A stretch of DNA of 64,000 bases from Meandrina meandrites (lineage: Eukaryota; Cnidaria; Anthozoa; Scleractinia; Meandrinidae). The number at the start of each line of letters is the position of its first letter. The stretch's first letter is position 1. The translations under genes and the position numbers were made by a program. The notes beneath the pieces are model-generated. The model did no database searches. It had not been told where the DNA came from and was given only the letters and a program-made list of their open reading frames with translations. Positions 1 to 9,935 of this stretch are shown here, in pieces. Location: positions 32,765,598 to 32,829,597 of the forward strand of contig OY855903.1 of the NCBI GenBank assembly GCA_963693305.1, in the 5' to 3' direction.

Positions 1-958
1 GCGTTAGTGGAGGTATGTGGCTGTCACGCCACACATACATGTGGATAGCTGTATGGAGGTCAGCAGGGAGATAAACATCACGACGACTATGCCATCTCGT
101 AGGAACAAACTGGAGGTGCTGCATGGAAGAACGCAGTCTTGACACGAATGAGGATGGGTCCTCGATAGTAGGGGCAGAGAAGAAGTCGCCTGGCAGACGG
201 AGTGTTGTGCCATAAACCAATTCTGCGGACGTACATGACAGGTCCTCTTTGAGGGTGGCACGAATTCCAAGAAGGACCATAGGGAGGTCGTCAACCCAGT
301 TTCTACCTGCTAATCATGCTTTCAGGCCGGTTTTAAGGTGCCTGTGGAACCTCTCAACAAGACCATTTGCCTGTGGGTGGTACGCTGTGATGCGGAGACC
401 TGTGGCGCCAAGAAGGTTCATTAGGGAATGCTAAAGATCCGATTCAAACTGCTGTTCCTGGTCAGAGGTTATCGTCGTTGGTTCACCAAAGCGCGAGATC
501 CAGCCCGTTAGAAGAGCTGAAGCACAGGACTTAGCAGTGGCATCAGCCATCAGAATTGCCTCAGGCCAGCGAGTGTAGCGATCAATGCAAGTGAACAGGT
601 AAGTGTAGCCCTTGGAGAGAGGTAAGGGCCCGACAATGTCCATATGAATACTATCAAAACAGCAGTCGGGTGGGGTGAAGGCCTTCAGCGGGGCTTTGAC
701 ATGCTGTTGCACCTTGGATTGCTGACAATCATGGCAGGTACGGGTCCAGCAGGCGATGTCCCGCTTCATATTTGGCCAGATGTACCGTTCGGATATGAGG
801 CGACGAGAAGCTTTGATGCCCGGATGAGACAAAGAGTGCAGGTTGTCAAAGATGGCACGACGCATCATTAAGGGCACCAGAGGACGGGGACGACCTTGGG
901 AGATGTCACAAAGGAGAGTCCGTCCAGTGTGCGAAAGAGGTACCTTTGCAAGCTGCAA
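1..958 (-). pseudogene. Gypsy integrase, two internal stops, incomplete at left edge
   Basis: Starting near 958 the frame shows a zinc-binding-like H...CHDC segment (HPGIKASRRLI followed by CHDCQQSKV). The catalytic core follows: an aspartate in SIHMDIVGPLPL, a second in TSDQEQQFES and the glutamate in NGLVERFHR. All three D,D,E residues are present. TAG at 431-433 and TGA at 314-316 interrupt the core between and after the motifs. The C-terminal region runs past base 1. Integrase joins the DNA copy to the host genome; this copy cannot make a full product. Confidence 0.9.
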
Positions 959-1810
959 TGAAGTGGAGGAGGTTGAAAGCTTGAGGAGCTCCCCATCTAG
1001 TTCTTGAGCAGAAGCAAGGGCTTCAAGGTCGATTGGGGATTGTTCCAGGGCAAGGACGTTGCGTGACAGTGCATCAGCGACACGATTAGCTTGACCTTCG
1101 ATATGGCGGATGTCTGACGTGAACTCGGAAATAAAGGCCAGGTGCCGTGCTTGTCATGGTGAATGTCCTTCAGCACTGGAGTGAAGTGCAAAGGTAAGAG
1201 GCTTGTGGTCCGTGTTGATTTGGAACACACGGCCCTCTACAAAATACTGGAAATGCCGGACAGCTAGGTAAGCAGCCAACAGTTCACGATCAAAGGCACT
1301 GTATTTTAGTTCCGCAGGGCTCAACTTCTTCGAAAAGAAGGAGATAGGTCTCCATTGTCCATGAGTGAACTGTTAAAGGACTGCTCCGACAGTGAGGTTT
1401 GATGCGTCGGTCGTGATGCAGGTGGTGGCATGCGGGTGAGGATGGACCAACATCACTGCCTCGGACAAGGCCACTTTGGCTGCGTCAAATGCTAGTTGAC
1501 AGGAGGCAGTCCATGTGAAACTGTCTGCTGCAAGCGCCAGGTGTAGGGGCTGTAAGATCTCAGCACACCTGGGGACAAAGTGGTGATAATTATTGATGAG
1601 GCCCACGAACTGGTGCAGCGCCTTCTTGTCTTGGGGAACTGGAAATGTGCGAACTGCTTCAACACGGGTAATGTGGGGACGAATCCCAGCTGCGCTAATG
1701 GTATGGCTCAAGAAGTTCACTTCTGACTTGCCAAATTTGCATTTAGCTGGGTTGATGACAAGGCCGTGGTCAGATAAGCGCTGAAAGAGGGTCTGAAGAT
1801 GTTGGAGGTG
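959..1810 (-). pseudogene. Gypsy RT thumb and RNase H region with stops
   Basis: In the same frame as RT and integrase. Upstream part (about 1720-1376) contains the RT connection region (FLSHTISAAGIRP) and the start of RNase H (ITTDASNLTVGAVL, with the catalytic D). Further RNase H matches follow (FDRELLAAYLAVRHFQ with the E, and INTDHKPL with the D), then a linker of the type ANRVADALSR. Stops at 1373-1375 and 1154-1156 break the domain. No frameshift is needed. Confidence 0.85.
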
Positions 1811-2872
1811 TTAATCGAGGGAGGAGCTAGCAACCAAGATGCCATCCAGGTAGACAAAAACAAAGTCCAGGTCACGACATACATCGTCAAGGAACCGCTG
1901 GAAGGTCTGGGCAGCATTTCTTAAGGCAAAAGGCACACGGCAGAACTCGAACAGACCAAATGGAGTGATAATGGCCGTCTTAGTGATGTCGTCCATGGTA
2001 ACAGGAATCTGATGGTAGGCACGAACCAAGTCGATCTTGGAAAAGATGGTTTTATCAGCCAAATTGGACGCAAAATCTTGGATATGTGGAATGGGGTAGC
2101 GATCAGAAGTTGTGATGTCATTCAACCTGCAGTAGTCCCCGCATGGGCGCCATTCACCATTTCCTTTCGGGACCATGTGGAGTGGAGAGGCCCATGTGCT
2201 GGAGGATGGGCGCACGATTCCCATCTCAAGGAGCTTGTTGAACTCAGCTTTAGCAGCAACCAATTTCTCAGGAGAAAGATGCCGTGCTTGTGCGAAGACA
2301 GGTCGGCCTTCGGTGACAATGTGATGGGCAACACCATGTTTAATAGGAGTATCGCTGGTGCAAGGGCTTGTCAATGATGGGAAGTCATGCAGGAGTCGTG
2401 TGAAAGGATCACCAGTGGATGGCTGAGTAGAAAGAAAATTAACGTGAGGAGTGGGGCACGGTGAAGGTTCTGCTTCGACTCGTGTCCCATTTCTCATGTC
2501 AATAAGGTGTCGTCTGTCCAGGTCCACTAACAATTTGTGTTGTAACAGAAAATCAGCGCCAATAATAGGTTGATTCACATCAGCTACTAGAAATCGCCAG
2601 GTTAGGGGGCGTGGGAGCCCGAAATCGAGGATTAACTGTCGAGAACCGTAAGTGTTAATGATAGAGTTATTCGCAGCTCGTAATGTGACATCGCCTTTCT
2701 TGAAACGATCTGATCGTCCAGCCGGAAACACGCTAATTGCCGCTCCCGTGTCAATTAAAAAGTTCAGTTTAGTATTCTTGTCATAAAGTCGAAGGAGATG
2801 AGATGTGCCAGTCGTATGGGCTGCGTTCACCGACTGGCAGTCGAGTTTCCCGGTTGCTGTTGAAACTTGCAA
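1811..2872 (-). pseudogene. Gypsy protease and reverse transcriptase, active-site Asp lost
   Basis: The 353-codon open stretch starts with an aspartic protease ([13 protein letters not shown], catalytic D in DTGA). The RT fingers and palm follow ([43 protein letters not shown] with the first catalytic D). The canonical YxDD box reads YLDG (bases about 1844-1855), so the second Asp of the pair is Gly, which should abolish polymerisation. A TAA ends the stretch at 1811-1813. The start overlaps the gag frame by 46 nt in the -1 frame; a programmed -1 shift and a simple indel cannot be told apart here. Confidence 0.92.
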
Positions 2873-3474
2873 GGCTCACGGCATTTTAAAGCTTTCGTGC
2901 CAAATCGCTCGTGGTACCAACAAATGTCGGGGTGGGAGCGAGACTGTGGTTGTGCACGAGCTGGTGGAGTCGACTGCAATGTTTGCCAGATCTTCTGTAG
3001 CTCGGTTTTAATGGCGCTAATCTCAGAATCACCCTGGTGCTGTATTTGGTAAACCGGTGCTTGAGGACCTTGGACCTCCGCCATATTGTCCGCCATGTAG
3101 GCGAGCTCACTGAGACTGGCACCTTTGTGTACCGCAAGAGCCGTGCGAACGGTGAGTGGAAGTTTCTGCAGAAAAAGCTCACGGAAAATCTCGTCTTCGC
3201 CAGCATCGGCGACTGTACCACCACAAAGCTTCAACATATGCCGTAAAAGTTGTGATGGCTTTCGATCACCAAGGTCTTCCACGTGTAGGAGTTGCTGTAA
3301 TCGTTGTCGTTTGGAAGGGCAGACACGGTTTTGTAATTCGGTTTTCAGTGCCGTATAAGGAGCCTCTGGCGGTCGTAAAATAATGTCGCGTATTTCTGAG
3401 GCATATTGGGCCGGGAGAACACGAACCACATGACCGAGCTTCGTCTTCTCATGGGTGATATTTTGAGCGGTGAA
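2827..3474 (-). pseudogene. Gypsy gag, C-terminal part
   Basis: Continues in frame from the target-site copy at 3466-3474. It contains a capsid-like helical region (DRKPSQLLRHMLKLCGG; LFLQKLPLTVRTAL; LSELAYMADNMAE), typical of invertebrate Gypsy gag. It ends with a C/H cluster, [18 protein letters not shown], which matches the unusual zinc knuckle of these elements. Its N-terminal 43 codons lie beyond an 826-bp insertion at 4301-4429. Confidence 0.85.
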
Positions 3475-4300
3475 TAGACTTGCACCAAGTCGCCCTCTTT
3501 TGGCGAGCGTAGCTAGCCGAAAAGCATCACGGAGCGACGCGCGGCGAGTCGCAAAGCGACGACCGCGAGTGACGAAGAGAGAGGGCGACTTGTCCCGCTT
3601 GAAGTATTTTGAATCAAGGTTCCCGCCAAAAGTGCGGTCCTTCTGCGAGCGCGTGACTTAACTAACAGGAGTCAAGTTTCAAGAATTCTTGTTTGTGATG
3701 GCTGAAAGTAGCGCGGGTTCAACTCCGACCAAAACTTCGGTTTCTCCTAGCTCAAAAGGGCAAATTTGTTTCCTTTGCGCTAAGGAAGTTACAAACAATG
3801 ATTATAAACGAAGACTGATCGGCCCAGGTGGGCGAAAAAAACAAAGCTTGCTGAGACCTGGAAATCCTTGCCGGACGGCAGTTCACAGCAGCGGAATCGA
3901 TCGACCACAAACATCATTTGTAGAAATTGAGCAGACAAGAACGAGACGGTAGTCAAGAAACTGAATCTCGTAAGGGATTCGGAAAAAAAAAACAGCAGAA
4001 ACGCAACACAGAAACGAAAACATCTTTTCCGCAAAGATACGCTTCTATGACCTGTTGTATCCCGTGACCTGTTCAATGCTTCATTCACTGCCCGCATGAT
4101 GTGACCTCGCCGCGACAAGAAATGACGCGTAAAGAAGCATGACAGTTTACAGTATTTGAAATCTCAACTCTGATTGGCCGCGGTTATAATTTATTCACCG
4201 ACCCGTTTTTGGGTCGGTAAAATTGGCGCGCTGCAAGTTGGAAAAGTCCTTCGTACGTGACATACCTAAACCGCGCGTCGAAGGACTTTGTGAAAGTCTA
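3475..4300 (+). mobile_element. TIR transposon (9-bp TSD, Mutator-like) inserted in gag
   Basis: The insert is bounded by imperfect terminal inverted repeats (TAGACTTGCACCAAGTC at the left; TAGACTTTCACAAAGTC when the right end is reverse-complemented, 15 of 17 matching). It is flanked by an exact 9-bp direct repeat AGCGGTGAA (3466-3474 and 4301-4309), and removing one copy rejoins gag in frame. Each end carries its own hairpin: AAGTCGCCCTCTT against AGAGAGGGCGACTT (about 3487-3591) and AAAGTCCTTCG against CGAAGGACTTT (about 4243-4290). A 9-bp duplication fits Mutator-like elements best, but no transposase is present to prove it. Confidence 0.85.
3698..3952 (+). CDS. short ORF or first-exon-like sequence carried by the TIR element
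   Basis: An 84-codon ORF starts MAESSAGSTPTKTSVSPSSK and contains a CFLC motif followed by a basic stretch (KRRLIGPGGRKKQS). The upstream 200 bp is GC-rich and CpG-rich, unlike the AT-rich surroundings, and resembles a promoter. I do not recognise the protein. It may be a captured host promoter plus first exon, or the 5' exon left from an internally deleted transposase gene. The window has no continuation. Confidence 0.4.
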   Translation: MAESSAGSTPTKTSVSPSSKGQICFLCAKEVTNNDYKRRLIGPGGRKKQSLLRPGNPCRTAVHSSGIDRPQTSFVEIEQTRTRR

Positions 4301-4429
4301 AGCGGTGAACAACGCCTCAGCTTGTGCGAACCAAAGTTCAGGGTCAGACGGCCAGAAATCCGGTAGTTTCAGCGAAACAGCATTAGCAATTGCAGTTGGT
4401 TGTGTCGGAATGTCAGCTTCATCGGGCAT
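4301..4429 (-). pseudogene. Gypsy gag, N-terminal 43 codons
   Basis: ATG at 4429-4427 lies just inside the primer site. The reading frame begins MPDEADIPTQPTAI and includes LKLPDFWPSDPELWFAQAEA, a strongly conserved start of this Gypsy gag group. It stops in the first codon of the inserted element; the frame continues at 3474 once the insert is ignored. Confidence 0.85.
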
Positions 4430-4432
4430 GAT

Positions 4433-4450
4433 CGCGTCGGGGTCACCAAT
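4433..4450 (-). other. primer-binding site of the Gypsy element
   Basis: Reverse strand reads TTGGTGACCCCGACGCGATC directly next to the LTR end and just upstream of the gag ATG. A TGG start next to the LTR is the usual complement of a tRNA CCA end. The tRNA itself is not identified. Confidence 0.7.
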
Positions 4451-4659
4451 TTAGCGTTCAAGACAGACAAACACTAATAACAGCTAAACTCTGTTTATTC
4501 TGCTAACAACTGAGCACTCGAACAACAACTGCTTTCTCAACAAGGGCACCTGTTTACAATTGAGGGTATTGTTAAATCCCCCTCTTAGACCTAAATGTCA
4601 TATGGTAACGCAAGAATGTTCTAGAACTGTCACGCAAGGAATGTTGGGAGCACCACACA
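4451..4659 (-). repeat. 5' LTR (about 209 bp)
   Basis: The minus strand begins TGTGTGGTGCTCCCAACA and ends next to the primer site. It contains an AATAAA (plus-strand tttatt at about 4494-4499), as expected for the R/U5 region. The partner LTR is off-window, so the boundaries rest on the primer site and the TG start only. Confidence 0.75.
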
Positions 4660-5318
4660 TGAACAAATGAGCAATACAATTAGCAGGGCAAGTTATTGGG
4701 GCATGTTTAAAGCACGAGGTACATACTAAAACCCAAAATGAAACTTGCTTTCAGTTAGCTTTTACTCTGGTTTGCTTGCAGTTATAGCTTTTATTTGTTT
4801 GTTAGGGCAGTACTCTATATTTTGCCATTTCATGTTTTAAACATGCCAAAATTATATATTATATCTTACTAGTCAAAACAATTGCAACTGTTAATTTAAC
4901 CAATCACACCTTCAATACTCCTGTCAGTCAACTTGAGAGATATGATAATGAATTTAAAATATTTCTCTCAAACTTTCTCCCAGAAGTCATTGGGCCCATT
5001 TTGAATCTCACATAATGATCATTTTGAGTCTTGCAAATATGTGAGGCAGCGAGGTGTGCGAGGCATGCAAAACGAAATCCCTAACCAATAAAAAGGCTAA
5101 CTGCAAGCTACCTAAGCTAACTGGAACGGCTTGCATGCCTCACTCCCTTGCACTTTGTAGCAACCCATCTTTTTGAGAGGTGCTTGCACAGATAGCAATA
5201 AGAAAGAAATCCTAGTATTAATTTTTTTTACTTTTCGGCAGTAAGGCTCCCTTAAACCCCTAACTTAGATTTGCCACAAAGGTATATGTTGTGGTTTAAT
5301 ATAATTGTACCCTTGGTA
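4660..5318. repeat. intergenic; dispersed repeat related to 43208-43516
   Basis: No coding signal. From about 5085 the sequence (AAGGCTAACTGCAAGCTACC, then GCATGCCTC...GCACTTTGTAGCAACCCATC) recurs at 43208-43345 in the same orientation. The similarity continues into the following G-run element, so a larger repeat unit contains it. 4660-5080 shows nothing recognisable. Confidence 0.6.
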
Positions 5319-5400
5319 GAGGGTGGAAGGGGGGGGGGGGGGGGGTAATAGATCATGTTTCACAGAAAATAAAGCAGCCCTTTCACATTTCACATTTCTT
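5319..5400 (+). repeat. fragment of G-run/TTCAC phrase-repeat element (family G)
   Basis: GAGGGTGG followed by a long G-run and TTTCACAGAAAATAAAGCAGC. The same start occurs at 19282 and 43518. Only the left end is present here. Confidence 0.6.
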
Positions 5401-6455
5401 TTAGGCTTAGAGCTTTTTAACTGTTTTTATGATTCAAGCAAATCTAGTCGTGTTTTTGTTAAGCGAATTTGTTCAATCATTTATCGGGAACTATTTCTCT
5501 TTTGTTTTGATCGCTGCTATTTTCGCGATTTGCTTTGTGTTTTGTAATTGGAGACGCGCGTTCGCCTCGAAGCTATATTTTCGTTTAGTTCTGTTTATGC
5601 AATTTCACACAAGTTTTGTGCTAAATTCAATCTGTTTATTGTAAATTACATTACTTTCGTTTTTACTGTACAACTGTTAATCGTAAAACTATGTTCTTTT
5701 TGTATACGTTTTCGCTTCGTTTGTTTTAACTACCCAAACAGGTCATGTTTTTAGGTTAGAATTATTTGTTCGCAAATTAGTATTTTCCTGTTCAACTTAT
5801 CAACTTAGAATTCGCTCTAACCTTGCATCCTTGAATGTAAATTCCTTTTATGATCATGTTATTGCTGTTGAGTTCCATTTTACTGTAAAATGATTCATCG
5901 TTTTCAGAGGTTATTTTCTCGTTCACGCGAATTGCTTGTGCAACACGCGTCAGATCAGATTTCTGCCACTCAAAGTTGATTTACATTAGTGTACGTCACT
6001 TCCGTTCTATTTTTGTCTTCAAGTACAGTTTTCAACTTGTATTTTCAAGTTCTGTTTTTGTCTTAGTATTTCGTACGTTATTCTTCGTAATTTGTAGTTG
6101 CTTTGACTCAACTATAGATAATTTACTTTAGCTTATGTTAACTTTGTTATTCTTTGACTCAATTTACTAGTTAAGACTTTCCAGTTTATTTTTCTGTCAT
6201 TTACTTGTCATTGACTTGTAGTAGACTAGACTATCTTATTGTCTTGTAACTCCATTGTTTTGATACTCGGATATTATGTTGTATTTTTCTACTAGGTGTA
6301 ATCTTTTAGTCGTTCCCGTTTATTTCGTCAGTTTATTTCGTTTGTTCCGTTTATTTTGTTGTATTCGCTGAGTAGTTTGAGCTTTCAATAAATTGCTTAA
6401 GAACGTCCTTGAATCCTACTCGTTCCTGCTCGCCTGTCCGCCGCCGCCTGTTACA
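5401..6455 (+). repeat. T-rich LTR-like repeat (family A copy 1)
   Basis: A strongly T-rich stretch with no long ORF ends with AATAAA (6390s), then GAACGTCCTTGAATCCTACT and a CCGCCGCCGCCTGTTACA terminus. The last about 285 bp (6171-6455) recur at 12041-13593, where they are split by an insertion. A poly(A) signal followed by a TGTTACA end suggests the 3' part of a solo LTR. I did not find a matching TG start or target duplication, so the left boundary is arbitrary. Confidence 0.45.
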
Positions 6456-6489
6456 CTACAATAAATCCAAACGTACGTGCCCTTACTTA

Positions 6490-6559
6490 GGGCCTGTTTA
6501 CAAGCAGGTAGGGTAACCCTAGCACTAGGGTTACCCTACTTGCTTGTAAACAGGCCCTT
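6490..6559. repeat. 70-bp near-perfect palindrome (MITE)
   Basis: AGGGCCTGTTTACAAGCAGG is mirrored by CCTGTTTACAAGCAAGTAGG on the other strand with an 8-10 base turn (TAGCACTA). The flanks share TACTT on both sides, a candidate 5-bp target duplication. Confidence 0.75.
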
Positions 6560-7160
6560 ACTTTGAGAGAGCATACATTGCTAAATTACCAAGGCTAATC
6601 AGCAAAATGGCTCAGCTATCGGTTTTTATAATTACCTTGTCTGCCTTTTTGTCTCGTGTCGTCATGACGTTGTCATGACGACACGAGAATATGCGAGGGG
6701 GAGAAGGTGCATTCCAAGGTGCATTCCATGCGCGTTTGCTTTGTGAGGCCGCGGAATTTTCCCGCCATGTCAATATTTTTCCCGCCATGTCAAGATTTGC
6801 TTTGTGAGGCCGGCGGATTTTGTGCGTGTTGTGAAAGAACAAATAATTTTTTTTTATAAGTAGGAGTTCAAAAATATTGCTGCATTGAAAGTTTTTTGCT
6901 TTTCTGCTGGTTCATTGTAATCGTTTGTCGGTTGGGAGTGTTTATTATAAATGGCTTTTTAGTTGAACAGAATTGAACTTTAATTTAAGGGAAAATCGCG
7001 GCGTAGAATGTAAAGCAGTGAAAGAGATGTATTAAATTTGAGCAGTTTTATTAGGTGAAATTTTTGTACATTTTTTAAATGGAATGGTTGAGACAATTAG
7101 GAGAGAGTGTTTGATTTATGAACTTGCAGCGAACGCAAATTCTTAGTGGTCCAACAGGCA
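6560..7160. other. non-coding stretch with small palindromes
   Basis: Contains a palindrome at about 6654-6688 (TCTCGTGTCGTCATGACG against CGTCATGACGACACGAGA) and a short direct repeat, TTTCCCGCCATGTCAA, at about 6756-6794. No gene is seen. Confidence 0.5.
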
Positions 7161-7165
7161 ATATA

Positions 7166-7462
7166 AATGGAACAGAAATAAGGCCCGTTTTAGCTGGCGA
7201 CAGTGCCTATTCACAAACGAACTGGCTAGTGAAACCCTACCCGGACAGAGGACGCCTGACTGAGGAGCGGAGAAAGTTTAAAACCTAAAGTTCGGTGAGC
7301 TACGATCTGTAGTGGAACGAGCATTTGGCATGTTGAAAGTTCATTGGAGAATTGCGTTGAAAAAGGTTGGACAAAAAACGAGCATCCTAAAAAAGACTAT
7401 GATTGCTACGTGAGTTTTGCACAACAATTGTATGTATCGTTTCAATAACAGAAGATAAACGA
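7166..7462 (+). pseudogene. PIF/Harbinger (DDE_Tnp_4) transposase C-terminal relic
   Basis: One frame reads GTEIRPVLAGDSAYSQTNWL and continues to RGRLTEERRKF, with the GDSAY motif (a catalytic D) of Harbinger nucleases. After a stop and a frame change (about 7268-7275) it reads SVVERAFGMLKVHWRI, carrying the conserved E, then a stop at about 7410 and VLHNNCMYRF. This matches the family's ERAFG...R(W)RI...LHN C-terminus. The N-terminal half, the first catalytic D and the partner Myb-like gene are missing, so it is a dead fragment. Confidence 0.85.
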
Positions 7463-7640
7463 TTAGATAAAGACAATTATTTTGATGCTAAATCTTTAAA
7501 AATGTCAACTATGGCGTTTGTTTGGTGATCATCGAGAAATGTTTATCAGTCCGCCGAGATAAAATCATTTAAGTCAGCTGCGTTAGGGGGCTAAAAAAAG
7601 CCTTAAGCTTGACTTATCTTACAAACATCTCAAAAGTTAA

Positions 7641-9931
7641 AGGGCAACTCTTGGCTAGAAAACTATATTTCAGTAAAAGCTTCCGAATGTTTCCAAAATT
7701 ACACAGGAAGCAAAAAAATTGAATTCAGAAGCTTTTTTTACCGGTTAATTTTAACGCAAAACTTCGTATTTTACGTGACATTTCGCCATGGATGCTTCGA
7801 TTATGATCACGAGATGTGATACGTCACCCTTGTGGAACCGCAACAAGTCACGAACGTGGCTGACTCAAATTCTTGCAGTGAGAGCTCAACTTCTGCTAGC
7901 GACTCCACTGCTTTTTAGAGAAGAACCTTCTATGGTATTTCAACCCTGGCGTTTTGAGCCTCCAGGGAAAAACAGCGAGACAGAGAAAGGGAGTAAAATA
8001 TCGAACCTCCTCACCGCCGACGGCGACGAATGGTTGAATTGAAGTCCTAAATTCGATCCTAAATGTACAGTTTCTTTCTCTATTACCTCGGCCAGTTGTT
8101 TGTGAGCTAAGTCAAACCTGAAAAGCCTTGTTATTATTTGCATGTACGCGAGAAGCTTAATTAAACATGCTTTTATACAACCAAACTGTTTGCTGCATTT
8201 TGTTGTTTATGTTCGGTCTTCAAATATTTTTGCTCATGTTTATCACAATAGGTTTTGACCTTTTGAGCCTCAGCCTGATGTACACTATCTATCTTGTGCG
8301 TTTGAAAGCTTGCAAATACAGAAACGCAAGTTAAATTCTTTGTCTCTTTTGTGTTACCGATTTTTCTAAATTCTGCGAAATGCCAGCTACCGAAACTAGA
8401 CTATCCGAAATTCTGCGGCAGATTTTATCTAGAACATACACAGGCTTGCAGTTAATGTGGACAAAACTCTGCTGGGCCTCTTCACTTCTTTTGTTGGGAG
8501 AAGGGAGTTTGCGCTTTCTGTAGTTGAAACAACTTGCCTCGAGGAAACTTTGTTCAAGGTTGTTCGTGCTTGTATGCGTAAAACTGTACTGAGAATGATT
8601 TTGTAAACTGATTTATACTGCCACCGGGACTATTACACGACCCTGCGTGATTTTATATTTATCGGTATAATTAAGTTGTCATGTTTTTATTTTGCAATTT
8701 CTTATCTTTTTGCGAAAAGAACCCCCATCGAAAATTGTGCTGTGTTTGGCTCCTTATTACTTTCGCGTTTGCTTGCGTTTTAATTCATGGTTTGCATTTG
8801 AAATGGTCGTTGCGCTCTTCGTGTCTTACAACATTTGGCATGTTTTCCTTTAGTTATCTCGTCAACTGACATCTGCTCGAATCTGCACACGAAACTGTGT
8901 CGTGGTCAGGCTAGGGAGGGTGAAGGGAAAGAGCGTGACACGCTTTCATACCCGGGTTTTATGCTACACCCCAGGTTGCCTAATTTACAACAATTGTTTC
9001 TCAAAAGGAATCACAGAATAAGTACTTCACCCAACACTTCTTCTCTTAGTTATCCGGATATTGTTTTATATTTGATTCCCCATTTCTTCGTATAATTTTA
9101 TATCCCGCGAGAGCGCCTCTGCTAGCGCGCGGGGTAGTGGCTTCTTATTCTTCTTATACCTGCACGCAAATCACGCGCGCCTTTCGAAGGCATATACTTC
9201 AAAGAAACACTACATTTGCTGGTGGGAATTGCTTTCTATTTTGCCAATTAACAGCAGGAGAAATCTGAGGGTGGCTGCAAATTTCTCAACAACAGAATCA
9301 AAATATATCGGTCAGTTCCGAACGCGTGGATTTCGCTTACATATAGGACATATAGAGGCTCAGTATTCCTGCTCATAAATGAAAAGATTTCTGACAAATT
9401 ATGGTAGTCAGCACTCGCAGACCCTTTTCAATTTACTATCTACTCCAGACAAAAGGCATCTTTATCACGATATGGTGCAAGAGAGGATGCATCGTATTAT
9501 AAAGCTATGTACATTTGCTGACCTTAGAAGGCCGATCAATCTGACGGATTTGTTTCGTTTCACGACACATGATTTACTCTTTTTAAGTTTATTTCCTTTC
9601 ATATTTAAGCACTACCTTTTTTATCTTGGACATCATTGAACAGCATAGGGTCTTTCTCTCCTTGTCATTCTCATTTATGAAGAGACGCTTGGCGTGTTTT
9701 CCTCTTAGCATGCAAAAGCAAATCTGCCTTCCACACCTGTGACGTAGCATCACGTGACGTACCAAACTCCGAACGTTTTCAAAATGGCCGCCAAATTGGC
9801 GTAAAAGAAAATTCGTAGTAAATTCATTTTGGCCGATATCTTTAAAATTTTATCTTCTAAAGATTCCTGTTGCTATAAACAACTTATAGAAAAAATAAAA
9901 AAATCGGGGTAAATTTCCCAAGAGTTGCCCT
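7641..9931. mobile_element. TTAA-flanked TIR element, 2.3 kb
   Basis: Terminal inverted repeat AGGGCAACTCTTGG at 7641 is matched by CCAAGAGTTGCCCT ending at 9931. Both ends are bordered by TTAA (7637-7640 and 9932-9935). TTAA target duplication is characteristic of piggyBac and of some Kolobok/Sola3 families. The interior has only short ORFs. The longest with protein-like composition (7788-8042; MDASIMITRC...FQPWRFEPPG) is not recognised. No transposase, so non-autonomous. Confidence 0.75.
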
Positions 9932-9935
9932 TTAA

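Larger units (their letters stand above)
1..4659 (-). mobile_element. Ty3/Gypsy LTR retrotransposon, decayed, truncated by window edge
   Basis: Read on the minus strand the order is LTR, primer site, gag, protease, RT, RNase H, integrase, which is the Ty3/Gypsy order. The 5' LTR is at the high-coordinate end. The integrase is still open at base 1, so the 3' LTR lies outside the window. The copy is dead: gag is split by an inserted element (3475-4300), the RT active site is altered, and the pol frame contains in-frame stops at 1811-1813, 1373-1375, 1154-1156, 431-433 and 314-316. No length indel is needed to follow pol from the protease to the integrase; one frame carries it all, so decay has been mainly by point substitution. 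Confidence 0.95.

Noticed and set aside
1811..1917. A separate small gene in another frame near 1717-1917
   Set aside because: It is a shadow of the RT frame, which continues after a single in-frame stop.
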